Translations under genes and position numbers: made by a program | Assembly (NCBI RefSeq): GCF_900116145.1 | Contig: NZ_FPAB01000011.1 | Span: 62,001 to 126,000 of the forward strand | From: Streptomyces harbinensis | GTDB taxonomy: Bacteria; Actinomycetota; Actinomycetes; Streptomycetales; Streptomycetaceae | Direction: 5' to 3' | Length of the DNA: 64,000 nt | Part shown: piece after piece, positions 25,203-33,790 of the stretch | Numbering within the stretch: the first letter of the stretch is position 1 | Layout of the letters: every line of letters begins with the position of its first letter | The notes under the pieces: generated by a model | Seen by the model: only the letters and a program-made list of their open reading frames with translations | Database searches by the model: none | What the model was told of the DNA's origin: nothing

Positions 25203-26060
25203 TCAGTGGATGATCGACACGATCCGGCAGGCCGCTTCTGCCAGGTTCCGGTCGCCCTCGACGCGGGCCCGGGCCAGGGCGGTGGCCGGGGTGATGCCCC
25301 GGGTGCACAGCCGCCACGCGGTGTCCGCGTCCAGCGCGATCCGGGTGACGGGCGCCCCGGCGGCGGGTTCGGCCAGTGTCCAGCCGTCCGCGAGGGCGGT
25401 CGCGGTCCAGGCGCCGCCGGCCGGGCCGTCGACGCTCATCCGGAGCTGCGTCCCTTCCGGGGCGCGGGTGTGCCGGAGGGTGTGGGGCAGGGCGCGCAGG
25501 AAGGTGTCGAGTACCACCGCGAGGACGTGTGGATCGGGGTCGGTTTCCTGCCCCACGGCGTGCCGGATCTGCTGGCGGTGGGTCCACAGCTCGGTGAACT
25601 CGCGGGCGCTGTCCAGCCACATCGGTGCCGGATCGACCCCGGCCCAGGAGACGCCGAGCGCGGGTGCGGCGAGATCGGCGGTCCGGAAGAGGCCGGCCAC
25701 CTGTCCGCCGATCAGGTCCAGCGTGTCGGTGAGAGTGGCCGGGCTCAGCCGGGCGCAGGCGTCGACCCACTCCTGGTTCGCCCGGTGGATGAACGCCTCC
25801 AGCGTCTCTCCGGGCGCGGGGGCCGGACCGTCCCGGTGGCCGTCGCGGTCACGGGCGAGCCGTCCGTAGCAGTCGCCGAGGAGATGCGCGGCCAGGTCGC
25901 GTACCGACCAGCCCGGGACCGCCTCGGCGCGCCAGTCGTCCGGCCGCAGGCCGCGCAGGGTGGCGATCAGCGCGGCGTGTTCGGCGGCGAACAGCGGCCG
26001 GGCGTCGATCGGCGCGCCGAGCCGGGAGATCTCGGGTACGGGTCCGGGGCGGGACATCAT
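25203..26060 (-). CDS. Maleylpyruvate isomerase-family, mycothiol-dependent enzyme-like protein
   Basis: 285 residues. A DinB-like four-helix N-terminal domain carries the metal-site pattern: His in LAAHLLGD and a helix ELWTHRQQIRHAVG (family ExxxHxxxxR). A SCP2-like C-terminal domain (about 190-285) follows. Members use mycothiol in isomerisation or transfer reactions. The start is at tandem ATGs (26060/26057). It is isolated, with no pathway neighbours. Confidence 0.85.
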   Translation of the reverse strand: MMSRPGPVPEISRLGAPIDARPLFAAEHAALIATLRGLRPDDWRAEAVPGWSVRDLAAHLLGDCYGRLARDRDGHRDGPAPAPGETLEAFIHRANQEWVDACARLSPATLTDTLDLIGGQVAGLFRTADLAAPALGVSWAGVDPAPMWLDSAREFTELWTHRQQIRHAVGQETDPDPHVLAVVLDTFLRALPHTLRHTRAPEGTQLRMSVDGPAGGAWTATALADGWTLAEPAAGAPVTRIALDADTAWRLCTRGITPATALARARVEGDRNLAEAACRIVSIIH

Positions 26061-26258
26061 GGCCCCAGGATGCTGGCCGGGGTGCGGGGCTGCCACGGAA
26101 TATCCCGCAGGTGCTGCGCGCCGGGCCGGGCCGGGCGCGCAGCACCTGCGACCGCGCCCGGCCCGGGCTCGTACCGGTCAGGTTTCGAGAAGCCCGGGAC
26201 CGTCCGGCGTGGCTACCGTCGAGGCGACCCGGATCTCACGGAACAGAAGGAGCACGTG

Positions 26259-26738
26259 GTGCCGAAGGATCCCAAGAGCACGAAGAACGCGAAGGATGCG
26301 TCCACGCCGGACGGCTTCTCCGAGCAGGAGCGCGCCGCCATGAAGGAGCGCGCCGCCGAACTGAAGGCGGCGGGACGCCGGGGGCGCGGTGCGGCCAAGG
26401 CCGCCGCAGAGGAGAAAGACCTGCTCGCCAAGATCGCGAAGATGCCGGAGCCGGACCGGCAACTGGCCGAGCGGGTGCACGCCCTGGTCACGGAGACCGC
26501 GCCGGAGCTGGCGCCGAAGCTCTGGTACGGGCAGCCCGCGTACGCCCGGGACGGGAAGGTGGTGTGCTTCTTCCGCAGTGGGCTGATGGACAAGACCCGG
26601 TACTCGGTGTTCGGGTTCAACGAGACCGCGAACCTGGATGATCCGAGCGGCCTGTGGCCCACGTCGTACGCCCTGTCCGAGCTGACCGAGGCCGCCGAGA
26701 CCACGCTGCGGGAGCTGATCCGGCAGGCCGTCAGCTGA
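26259..26738 (+). CDS. DUF1801/YdhG-like protein with Lys/Ala-rich N-terminal helix
   Basis: 159 residues from the second of two tandem GTG codons, chosen for spacing to AGAAGGAG (the first is three bases from it). A charged N-terminal segment (about 1-60, KDPKSTKNAKDA, then Glu/Ala-rich) precedes a DUF1801 domain with ETAPELAPKLWYGQPAYAR and KVVCFFRSG. DUF1801 proteins are small cytosolic proteins related to frataxin-like iron chaperones; function unproven. It overlaps the converging VOC gene by eight bases. Confidence 0.83.
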   Translation: MPKDPKSTKNAKDASTPDGFSEQERAAMKERAAELKAAGRRGRGAAKAAAEEKDLLAKIAKMPEPDRQLAERVHALVTETAPELAPKLWYGQPAYARDGKVVCFFRSGLMDKTRYSVFGFNETANLDDPSGLWPTSYALSELTEAAETTLRELIRQAVS

Positions 26739-27144
26739 CGTACTGGCCGGCGAACTCCGCCGTGGGGGCGATGGGCGTGATGACGTCGATCAGCACGCCG
26801 TTCGGGTCGGCCACGATGAAATGTCGCTGGCCGAAGTCCTCGTTCCGCAGGGTCAGTTCCGGGGTGAGCCCGGCGCGGGTGACGAGGCGGTCCCACTCGG
26901 CGTCCACGTCCGTGACCTCGAAGTTGAGGAGCAGGCCACGGACCGGGGTGCGGTAGGCGGCGGGCAGGGTCGGGTGGGTGTGGTCGAGGAGCGCGAGTTC
27001 GTACGGGGGATCGCCGGGGCGGCGCAGGCTGAGGTACCAGTCGGCCTCGAAGGTGATCTCGAAGCCGAGCAGCCGGGTGTAGAAGTCGCGTGACGCGGCG
27101 AGTCGTTCGGTGCAGATCACGGGGTAACAGCTGGTCAGATCCAT
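26731..27144 (-). CDS. VOC family protein (glyoxalase/bleomycin-resistance-like)
   Basis: 137 residues starting MDLTSCYPVICTERLAASRDFYTRLLGF. Paired VOC modules; Glu/His metal positions are partly visible (YELALLDHTHP, LNFEVTDVD, FIVADPNGVLIDVI). It is divergent from a TetR regulator across an 81-base gap holding two TetR-type operator dyads, so it is almost certainly that regulator's target. Detoxification or sequestration of a small molecule is the usual role of such pairs; the ligand is unknown. Confidence 0.9.
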   Translation of the reverse strand: MDLTSCYPVICTERLAASRDFYTRLLGFEITFEADWYLSLRRPGDPPYELALLDHTHPTLPAAYRTPVRGLLLNFEVTDVDAEWDRLVTRAGLTPELTLRNEDFGQRHFIVADPNGVLIDVITPIAPTAEFAGQYVS

Positions 27145-27158
27145 GGTTCCGCCCTTTC

Positions 27159-27206
27159 ACGTACCATCGGTATGCGAGAAACCTAGTTCGCATACCGCTG
27201 GTACGT
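27159..27206. promoter_or_regulatory. Double TetR operator between VOC and tetR genes
   Basis: Two dyads, TACC-ATC-GGTA and TACC-GCT-GGTA, are each embedded in a 19-base arm (27159-27177 and 27188-27206). The arms are inverted repeats of one another with one mismatch, separated by 10 bases. This is a palindrome of palindromes, suited to two TetR dimers covering both divergent promoters. Confidence 0.85.
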
Positions 27207-27225
27207 CAAACGAGGAGCGGCGACG

Positions 27226-27840
27226 ATGGCAGAGCACGGCATCCGGGCCCAGCAGCGCGAGCGCACCCGGCTCACCCTGGTGCGCACCGGCAGGGAACTG
27301 TTCGCCGGGTCCGGCTACGCCGCCGTGGGCCTGTCGGCGATCGTGCGGGCCGCCGGGGTGACCAAGGGCGCGCTGTACCACCACTTCTCCGGCAAGGAAG
27401 AACTGTTCCGGGTGGTGCTGGAGGAGGTGCAGCAGGAGGTCGGCGCGCGGGTGGCGGCAACGGCCGGGCGGCACCCGGACCCGTGGGACCAGCTGGTGGC
27501 CGGCTGCCGCGAGTTCCTGGCGGCGTCCACCGCGCCGGAGATCCAGCGGATCATGCTGGTGGACGGCCCGGCCGTGCTCGGCTGGAGCGAGTGGCGGGCG
27601 ATGGACGCGGCGGCCTCCGCCCGCCACCTCCGGGACGCGCTGACCACGCTCGTCGATGCGGGCGTTCTTCCCGCGCAGCCCGTCGCCCCGCTCGTCCACC
27701 TGCTGTCGGGTGCGATGAACGAGGCGGCCCTGTGGCTGGCCTCGCCCGCCGCCGGGCCCGGTGACCTCGCCGACACCCAGGCCGCGCTCGACCGGCTGCT
27801 GCTGGCGATGCGCGACGCCGGGGGCGGGGTGGGGCGGTAG
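27226..27840 (+). CDS. TetR/AcrR family regulator of the divergent VOC gene
   Basis: 204 residues starting MAEHGIRAQQRERTRLTLV. The HTH is at about 27-65 (GLSAIVRAAGVTKGALYHHFSGKEELF), with an all-helical C-terminal ligand domain containing EIQRIMLVDGPAVLGW. GAGGAGCGG precedes the ATG. It reads away from the VOC gene and presumably autoregulates through the double operator. A decayed partial copy lies at 32595-32915, on the other side of the STAND gene. Confidence 0.92.
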   Translation: MAEHGIRAQQRERTRLTLVRTGRELFAGSGYAAVGLSAIVRAAGVTKGALYHHFSGKEELFRVVLEEVQQEVGARVAATAGRHPDPWDQLVAGCREFLAASTAPEIQRIMLVDGPAVLGWSEWRAMDAAASARHLRDALTTLVDAGVLPAQPVAPLVHLLSGAMNEAALWLASPAAGPGDLADTQAALDRLLLAMRDAGGGVGR

Positions 27841-27907
27841 GGGTGGACGGCGGTCCGCGCGGCGGGCGGACTGGCGCGGCCCGGCCTCGGCGCCGCCCGC
27901 CCCCCGG

Positions 27908-30900
27908 TCACACCCCGGCGGACTCGCCCCGCTGGAACTCGCGCGGCACCGTCGCCGGGGTGACCGGCGCCCCGGGCGATCGTTCGTTCTCGCCGTTCTC
28001 GCCGTTCTCGCCGTTCTCGCCGTCCCCGCCGTCCGCGTCCCCCTCCCCGGCCGGCGGCGAATCGCACAGCTCCGCCACCGGGGTGTCCGTCACCCGCTGG
28101 ATCTCCTCGGCGTCGGTGCGGGTGAGCCAGCCGCTCACGCGGCACGCCTCCGCCCGCCAGGTGTCGGTGTCGTCGAGCCGGACGACCGTCACCGTGCCCC
28201 TGGCCGACCAGGCCGAGGACGTCGCCTCCCACGGGCCGTACAACAGGGTGTCGCCGGAGGTGGAGGTGGCCAGGAAATCTCCGCCCCGCCCCACGTCCCA
28301 GTGCTCGACCGGGATGGCGGAATCGGGCTCGTAGATGCCGACCCGGTCGGCGGCGGCCAGCTGGAAGCGGCCGTCCGGACGCACGGACGGCGAGATCGCG
28401 GGGTTGTGGGCGCAGCCGGGGCACACCTCGGTGGGCCCGGAGAGCCGGCGCGGCGGGTCGTCGCTCCCCGGCGCCGGGACTTCCCACTGTTCCCAGGCCG
28501 TCCCGGGCCGCACGACCATCAGGTGCCGCTCGTTGTGCGGGTTGTGGAAGATCGCCACGTTGATACGGGCGCCGGTGTCGATGCGCCGTTCCGGCACCTC
28601 CCGCCCGGCGGCCAGCTCCACCACCCGCACCTCCGGGCCGCCGTTGGTGACGGAGATGTGGCCCTCGGAGGGGTGGTTGGCGACGCGTAACTGCCCGGCG
28701 TGCAGCGGGTCGTCGCTGAGCACTCCGAGATCCGCGAGGTCGACCCGGTCGATCCGCTCCCCGGTGGCCACGTCCCACCGCTCGACCACGGTGCCCGAGC
28801 GGGTGATCAGCCGGTCGTCCTGGAAGAACATGTCCACCCCGGGGAGCGAGTTGGGGTGGGGGTCGTCCGGCGGCGCGGTCACCTGGAGTTCCGTGACCTC
28901 TTGGAGCGTGGCCGTGTCCCGGATGACGATATGACCCTCCTCGGTCATGAGGTCGGCCATCAGGGTGTCCTCCCGGTCGACGGCCACGACGTCGAACAGC
29001 TCCGGCACGTGTGTGGCCCCCCGCCGTTCGACGCGTGCCAGCTCCTCGTACTCCTGCCCGGACGCGCCGATGTCGTACAGCAGCAGGGCGGATCCACCCT
29101 CGCCGGGGGACGCGTCGTCGGTCGACCGGTCGCTGTAGGAGAGCATCACCTCCCCGTCCCCGAGGAGCCTCATCGCCCCATGAACGGGCTCGTTCACCAC
29201 CGACTGCTCCAGCAGGGCGACCGTTTCGTCGGTGGCGACGAGGAAGAAGTAGCGGTCGCCGTCGCGCAGGAGGCCGGGGTGCTTGAGGTGTCCGAAGTCC
29301 TCGGTCAGGGCGTTGCCCGGGGTCTGCGGGAGCCGGGTGGCTTCGCCGTCACCGGACAGCGCGTAGACGACGGGGGTCACGGAGCCGTCCGAGACATAGC
29401 GGCCGGCCGGGTCGAGCGCCGGTGCTCCCCCGTAGCAGGTCTCCGGGACGACGGTCTGTGTCTCCACACCGGACCGGGCCACATGCAGGGTGTTGTCGGG
29501 GTCGCAGACGGCGACGGTTTCCCCGTCGCCCGAGACGGCGGCGCTGGTGATGTCCTCGGCGACGATGCCGAGGAGCTCTCCCGACCGGAGGTCGATGTTC
29601 AGCAGGTCGTCGGCCGTCTCCACCAGCACCCGGTCCGGGGTCCGGCTGAACCACACCTGCTCCGACCAGTACGGCTCCGGAAGCGTGACGGGCGGTCGCG
29701 CGACGCCCGCGTCCAGGTCCCACCAGTGCAGGGTGTTGTCGTAGGCGGACGCCACCACGACCCGGTCGCCGTCCCGCGAGACGGCGACCGACCGCTGGTC
29801 GCGGCTCAGCCCGCTCTCGTCCATCGCGAACTTCTGCCCGGCGATCGTCCGGCCCTCCTCCAGCCGCAGGGCGCCCTCCGTCCCCGGCTCCCCGGGGCGG
29901 CTCAGTTCGTGCCAGACGAGGGCGCCGGACAGGGTCACCCATCCCACCCGCCCGCCGTCGGGCGACACGAAGGGGTAGATGGCGTAGTCGTCCCCGAACG
30001 GCAGCCGTTCGCGGTACAGCTGCCCGTTCCCGTCCCGGACGAACAGCGTGACCTGCCCCTCCCGGCCGCTGACCAGGATCACCCGCCCGTCGTCGCTGGT
30101 GGCGAGCCGCTGTACGCCGCCCCGGGCGCCGGACATCATCACCTCCGTGAAGCCGTAGGCGATGTAGGTCTGCAACAGCGCGTCCTGTGCCTCGCCGGTC
30201 GGTGCCCGCTCGTGGGCGGCCAGCGCGTAGAGCGCGGCCAGCGGGGGATCGGTGCCCAGCACGGCGGCCGATTCCGCCGCCAGCGCGCGGGAGTCCGACT
30301 CCTGCTGGCGCACGGCGCTGACCCGCGTCTGATAGGCGAACAGCGCTCCGGCGACGACGGCGATCACCAGGGCCGTGGTGAGCCCGGTGACCACCCCGTT
30401 CCGTACCCGCCGTTGCCGGCGCAGCCTGCCCCGTCCCCGGTCCAGGAAGTCCGCGTCCGCCGTGTCGATGTCCTCGCGCCGCCCGGCCAGCCACGGTCGC
30501 GCGGCCTCCAGGGCGGTGGCGCCCGGCAGGAGGTCGTCGGGGGCGCCGGCCGTCTCCCAGCGCAGCCGGTCCTGGCGCAGCCGTTCGTACCAGGCGAGGA
30601 AGTCCCGGTCCTCCTCCGCCCAGTGGCGCAGCCTCGGCCAGACGCTGATCAGCGCCTCGTGCGCCAGCTCGACGCTCTCGCCGTACCGCACGTCCTCCTC
30701 GGTGGCGGGCGGCGCGATCACCAGCAGCCGCTGGTCGGCGAGGGCGCGCGCCGCCTCCCATTCGCCGTCGGGCAGTTCGGTGCGGCGGACGGTGCGGCGG
30801 ATGGGGGTACGGGTGCCGGGTGGCAGCCGGATCAGCCGGGTCAGCAGCCGCCGCAGCTGCCGGGCGGCGTCCTCCTCCGCATCCCCGCCGGGGTCCTCCG

Positions 30901-32368
30901 GTACGCCCTCGCCGGCCGTCGCCGTGTACCGCCGCCAGGTGTGTTCCGCCCGCTGGGCCAGCGCTCCGTGCACCCCGCCCAGCCGCGCGTACGCCTCCTG
31001 GGTCAGCAGCCCGGCCCGCTGCTCGCGCCACAGCTGGTCGAGGGTGAACGCCAGCAGCGGCAGTACCCCGGCCGCGTTCCCCACGTCGGCGACGATCCGG
31101 TCCACGAGCCCGTCCTGGTACGCGACGGCCGGCACCCGCCCGACCGGTCCGGTCACCACCTCGCGGATCTGTTCCCCGGTCATCTGCGGCAGCACGAACG
31201 TGGCGCCCTGCACGGCGCGCCGCAGCAGCGGCTGTTCCTCGACCTGCGGCAGGAAGTCCACCCGCAGCGTGGTCAGGATCCGCAGCCCCTCCGGCGGTTC
31301 GGGGCCGAACAGCAGCCCCAGGGTGGCCGTCGCCTCCTGGCGGGTCAGCAGCTCCTCCAGCTGGTCCACCACGATCACCAGCCCGTCCACCCCCAGGGTG
31401 GTGCGGATCTGGTCGATCAGTTCGGGCAGCCGGCCCTCGGCCAGCTCGCGCCGGGTCGAGCGGATCTCGGTGCGCTGGGCGTGCCCGTGCAGCCCGGGGC
31501 GGATCAGCGAGGACAGGCCGGCCGCCAGCGCCCCCAGCAGATCGCGGGTGCGCGGCACCACGCAGGTGGCCAGGCCCTCCGCGCGCAGCCGGGGCACCAC
31601 CCCGGCCCGTACCACCGAGGACTTGCCGCAGCCGGAGGCGCCCAGCACCGTCACCAGCGGATGGCCGAGCACCAGCCGGGTGATCCGTTCGGTCTCCCGG
31701 TCGCGGCCGAAGAACGCCTGGCTGTCGTGCTCCTGGTACGCCCCCAGACCGGGGAACGGGGACGGCAGGCCCACCACCTCCCGCAGGGACGGGGCGGCGG
31801 CCACCAGGCGGTCGGTGGGGATGAGGAACGCCACCGGGTTGCCGAGGTCGGCGGCGACTACCATGCCGACGACGGCGGCGAGTTCGTCGTCCCACACCGG
31901 CGCCCCGCTGAATCCCCGGCGCACCGGGTAGCGGCCGTCGGCGGCCTGCTCGAACTGGAGCCAGCCGTTGCCCTGTTGCTGCCGCAGCACGGCGGCGTGC
32001 CATACCCCCTGGTGGTGCCCGCGCGGAAAGCCGAGCGTCCTGGCCCGGTGTCCCCACAGCCGGTCGCCGGTCTCCACCAGCGGCACCGGCCGGGTCCCGG
32101 GCAGCGGCGCGGCCACCTCCAGCACGGCCACGTCCGTCCCGGGGTGCCAGTCGCGCACGGTCGCCGGGAAGGGGCCGGGGCCGTGGACGGCCCCGACATC
32201 CACCATGACCCGGCTGCCGGGACCCGTCCCCGCGCCCGTATCGAGGACGTGCGCGCAGGTGACGGCGAGCCGGTCGGTCACCAGGAACGCGGCACCGGCC
32301 ACGGCGCCGTCGGGACGCAGCACCCGCAGGATGCCGCCGGCCAGCGGCGCGGGCTCGTACGCGGTCAC
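27908..32368 (-). CDS. Trypsin-like protease, nSTAND1 NTPase and beta-propeller fusion protein
   Basis: 1486 residues. Domains in order: trypsin-like serine protease (about 10-195) with an apparently complete triad His40 (VTCAHVLD), Asp79 (GTDVAVLEV) and Ser154 (RGFSGAPVWD). Next is an nSTAND1-type NTPase (about 205-580), with entry motif AFFGRDRETERI, Walker A GASGCGKS at 243-250, Walker B IVVDQLEEL around Asp335 and a closing winged-helix motif VELAHEALISVWPRLRHW. One transmembrane helix (about 658-679) and about 750 residues of WD40-like beta-propeller follow. A C-terminal GEN repeat is coded by four 9-bp units at 27985-28020. The layout suits a ligand-gated protease: sensor propeller, oligomerising ATPase, effector. 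The gene stands alone. Confidence 0.88.
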   Translation of the reverse strand: MTAYEPAPLAGGILRVLRPDGAVAGAAFLVTDRLAVTCAHVLDTGAGTGPGSRVMVDVGAVHGPGPFPATVRDWHPGTDVAVLEVAAPLPGTRPVPLVETGDRLWGHRARTLGFPRGHHQGVWHAAVLRQQQGNGWLQFEQAADGRYPVRRGFSGAPVWDDELAAVVGMVVAADLGNPVAFLIPTDRLVAAAPSLREVVGLPSPFPGLGAYQEHDSQAFFGRDRETERITRLVLGHPLVTVLGASGCGKSSVVRAGVVPRLRAEGLATCVVPRTRDLLGALAAGLSSLIRPGLHGHAQRTEIRSTRRELAEGRLPELIDQIRTTLGVDGLVIVVDQLEELLTRQEATATLGLLFGPEPPEGLRILTTLRVDFLPQVEEQPLLRRAVQGATFVLPQMTGEQIREVVTGPVGRVPAVAYQDGLVDRIVADVGNAAGVLPLLAFTLDQLWREQRAGLLTQEAYARLGGVHGALAQRAEHTWRRYTATAGEGVPEDPGGDAEEDAARQLRRLLTRLIRLPPGTRTPIRRTVRRTELPDGEWEAARALADQRLLVIAPPATEEDVRYGESVELAHEALISVWPRLRHWAEEDRDFLAWYERLRQDRLRWETAGAPDDLLPGATALEAARPWLAGRREDIDTADADFLDRGRGRLRRQRRVRNGVVTGLTTALVIAVVAGALFAYQTRVSAVRQQESDSRALAAESAAVLGTDPPLAALYALAAHERAPTGEAQDALLQTYIAYGFTEVMMSGARGGVQRLATSDDGRVILVSGREGQVTLFVRDGNGQLYRERLPFGDDYAIYPFVSPDGGRVGWVTLSGALVWHELSRPGEPGTEGALRLEEGRTIAGQKFAMDESGLSRDQRSVAVSRDGDRVVVASAYDNTLHWWDLDAGVARPPVTLPEPYWSEQVWFSRTPDRVLVETADDLLNIDLRSGELLGIVAEDITSAAVSGDGETVAVCDPDNTLHVARSGVETQTVVPETCYGGAPALDPAGRYVSDGSVTPVVYALSGDGEATRLPQTPGNALTEDFGHLKHPGLLRDGDRYFFLVATDETVALLEQSVVNEPVHGAMRLLGDGEVMLSYSDRSTDDASPGEGGSALLLYDIGASGQEYEELARVERRGATHVPELFDVVAVDREDTLMADLMTEEGHIVIRDTATLQEVTELQVTAPPDDPHPNSLPGVDMFFQDDRLITRSGTVVERWDVATGERIDRVDLADLGVLSDDPLHAGQLRVANHPSEGHISVTNGGPEVRVVELAAGREVPERRIDTGARINVAIFHNPHNERHLMVVRPGTAWEQWEVPAPGSDDPPRRLSGPTEVCPGCAHNPAISPSVRPDGRFQLAAADRVGIYEPDSAIPVEHWDVGRGGDFLATSTSGDTLLYGPWEATSSAWSARGTVTVVRLDDTDTWRAEACRVSGWLTRTDAEEIQRVTDTPVAELCDSPPAGEGDADGGDGENGENGENGENERSPGAPVTPATVPREFQRGESAGV

Positions 32369-32560
32369 CGCCGTACGGGTCGGGCGCGGGCGGGCGTGGG
32401 TGCGGTGCCTTCACCGGACCCCGATAACGTACATGCCGTCATATGACAATCCCCCTCTTTCTTCACCCTTCACGGATATGCCCGACGCGCTCGATCGGTA
32501 CGCGAAACGGCCGATCCTCCATCACATCTGCACGCGGACGGCCCGCGCACCGGACCGGAC

Positions 32561-32610
32561 GGGGCCGCTTGACAGCGGGTGAACGGCCTGTTGGTGACGG
32601 TGTGTGTACC
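32561..32610 (+). repeat. Direct repeat copy 1
   Basis: GGGGCCGCTTGACAGCGGGT, then GARCGGCCTGTTKGT, is shared with 33741-33774; the first 21 bases are identical, and weaker similarity continues about 15 more bases. It contains a perfect TTGACA. This copy immediately precedes the decayed tetR copy. Confidence 0.75.
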
Positions 32611-32915
32611 GGCAGGGAACCGTTCGCCAGGTGGCTGTGCGGTCGTCGGCCTGTCGGCGATCGTGCGGGCTGCCGGGGTGACCAAGGGCTCGTTGTGCCA
32701 CCACTTCTGCGGCAAGGAGGAACTGTTCCGGGTGGCGCAGCAGAAGGTCGGCGTGCGGTGGCGGCGCCGGCCGGGCGGCACCCGGACCTGTGGGTCAGTT
32801 GGTGGCCGGCTGCCGCGAGTTCCTGGCGGCAGCCGGCCCGGAGATCCAGCGGATCATGCTGATGGACGGTCCGGCCGTGCTCGACCGGCTGCTCCTGGTG
32901 ATGCGGCTCCCAGGG
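32595..32915 (+). pseudogene. Decayed partial copy of the TetR gene at 27226
   Basis: The sequence aligns along its length to the intact TetR gene. Translation in shifting frames gives VVGLSAIVRAAGVTKGSL, then CHHFCGKEELFRVA, and, in another frame, LVAGCREFLAA and EIQRIMLMDGPAVLDRL. It lacks the N-terminus, has several small indels, and carries one clean deletion of about 210 bases relative to the intact gene, with GCTCG at both breakpoints (27576-27580 and 27786-27790). It is not functional. It is in the same orientation as the intact gene, which lies on the other side of the STAND gene. Confidence 0.85.
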
Positions 32916-33461
32916 TCAGTCCGCACCACCGCATTGCGGCCTCACATGGAAACGCGTCGTCGTTTCCATGCGGTAGGACTTCCCCTGGTGCTGATAGGAG
33001 ATGGCCGCGCCCTCCATGGAGGCATGTCCGGTGGCTTTGATGCCGATGAGGAGGTTGGAAGCCTGGTGACCCTCGATGACGGCCTTCCCGATGTCTTCCC
33101 GCAGGCTCCAGTACGAGCCGCCGTCGGACGTCTCCGTGTATTCGGCGGGTGGGTACTCGTCAACGAGGCCGATCAAGGTCGTCGTGGAGGGATCTACGGG
33201 CGGTGGAAGTATGACCGCCTCGATCAGTTCCATGTCTTCGGCACCGATCAGCTCCCCGCCTGTGATGGTCACGGGGGCATCCGCTTCGTTCACCAACCAG
33301 TCGTGGCCCATGGAGAATATGGCTTCGCCTTCACCCGGACCGCAGACGGAGGCGGCCTCGCCTCCTGCCGACAGAGGGCCGTTCTCGCTGACGGAGCCTG
33401 TGCAGCCGCTGGCAGCGACCAGGACGGCCGCCGCCAGCGTCGCCACGCGATGGGGCGCCAT
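32916..33461 (-). CDS. Putative secreted lipoprotein
   Basis: 181 residues. Short signal peptide with lipobox LVAASGC (Cys20), then a Gly/Ser linker and a beta-rich domain (VTITGGELIGAEDMELIEAV, LREDIGKAVIEGHQASNLLIG). The family was not recognised. The exported domain has a Cys near each end (SVCGPGE, RPQCGG) that may pair. The stop codon abuts the tetR relic. Confidence 0.75.
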   Translation of the reverse strand: MAPHRVATLAAAVLVAASGCTGSVSENGPLSAGGEAASVCGPGEGEAIFSMGHDWLVNEADAPVTITGGELIGAEDMELIEAVILPPPVDPSTTTLIGLVDEYPPAEYTETSDGGSYWSLREDIGKAVIEGHQASNLLIGIKATGHASMEGAAISYQHQGKSYRMETTTRFHVRPQCGGAD

Positions 33462-33470
33462 GACGTCATT

Positions 33471-33734
33471 TTAGTCGTGTCCTTGACGAAATCTGATCCC
33501 GGCGATGTCTGTCTCGTTGCCGTCCGGTTTCTGGATGGTGCCGATGGCCATCGGTTCGGATGGCAACTCGCGCGAACCGGTCAGCTCCGGAAGCCATGGC
33601 TCTTCCGGTTGTGCGGATGGATTGGCATGTGCTGTGCCGCCCATTGCCGGAACGGTGGTCGGGTGCCGCCCTTTCTGTCGGGTGGTGCTCGCGGACGTCC
33701 CGTTCGGAGCGCCCTGGCGCCTCCCGGTGAGCAT
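33471..33734 (-). CDS. Hypothetical small protein, doubtful
   Basis: 87 residues from ATG 33734 (MLTGRRQGAPNGTSAST) to a stop 10 bases before the lipoprotein start, on the same strand. Composition is less Arg/Pro-biased than shadow frames, and the C-terminal half (ELPSEPMAIGTIQKPDGNE, then TDIAGIRFRQ) looks protein-like. There is no recognised family, and the only AGGAG is too close to the ATG. It may be the decayed end of a longer gene. Confidence 0.3.
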   Translation of the reverse strand: MLTGRRQGAPNGTSASTTRQKGRHPTTVPAMGGTAHANPSAQPEEPWLPELTGSRELPSEPMAIGTIQKPDGNETDIAGIRFRQGHD

Positions 33735-33740
33735 GCTCCT

Positions 33741-33790
33741 GGGGCCGCTTGACAGCGGGTGAGCGGCCTGTTTGTAATGGCGGGCGTGCC
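33741..33790 (+). repeat. Direct repeat copy 2, with promoter-like hexamers
   Basis: Copy of 32561-32610, 1180 bases downstream. Here TTGACA (33749-33754) is followed after 18 bases by TGTAAT (33773-33778), a plausible vegetative promoter reading rightward. From 33791 to the start of the nitroreductase-hemerythrin gene (34084) no gene or other element was recognised. Confidence 0.7.

Noticed and set aside
28700..32446. 1248-codon plus-strand frame opposite the protease-STAND gene
   Set aside because: Composition (His/Pro/Gly/Arg) is typical of antisense frames in high-GC genes, there is no domain, and the opposite strand encodes clear catalytic and Walker motifs.
33505..33762. 85-codon plus-strand frame between the lipoprotein and nitroreductase-hemerythrin genes
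   Set aside because: No ribosome site or family; the opposite frame looks slightly more protein-like and is itself only doubtful.
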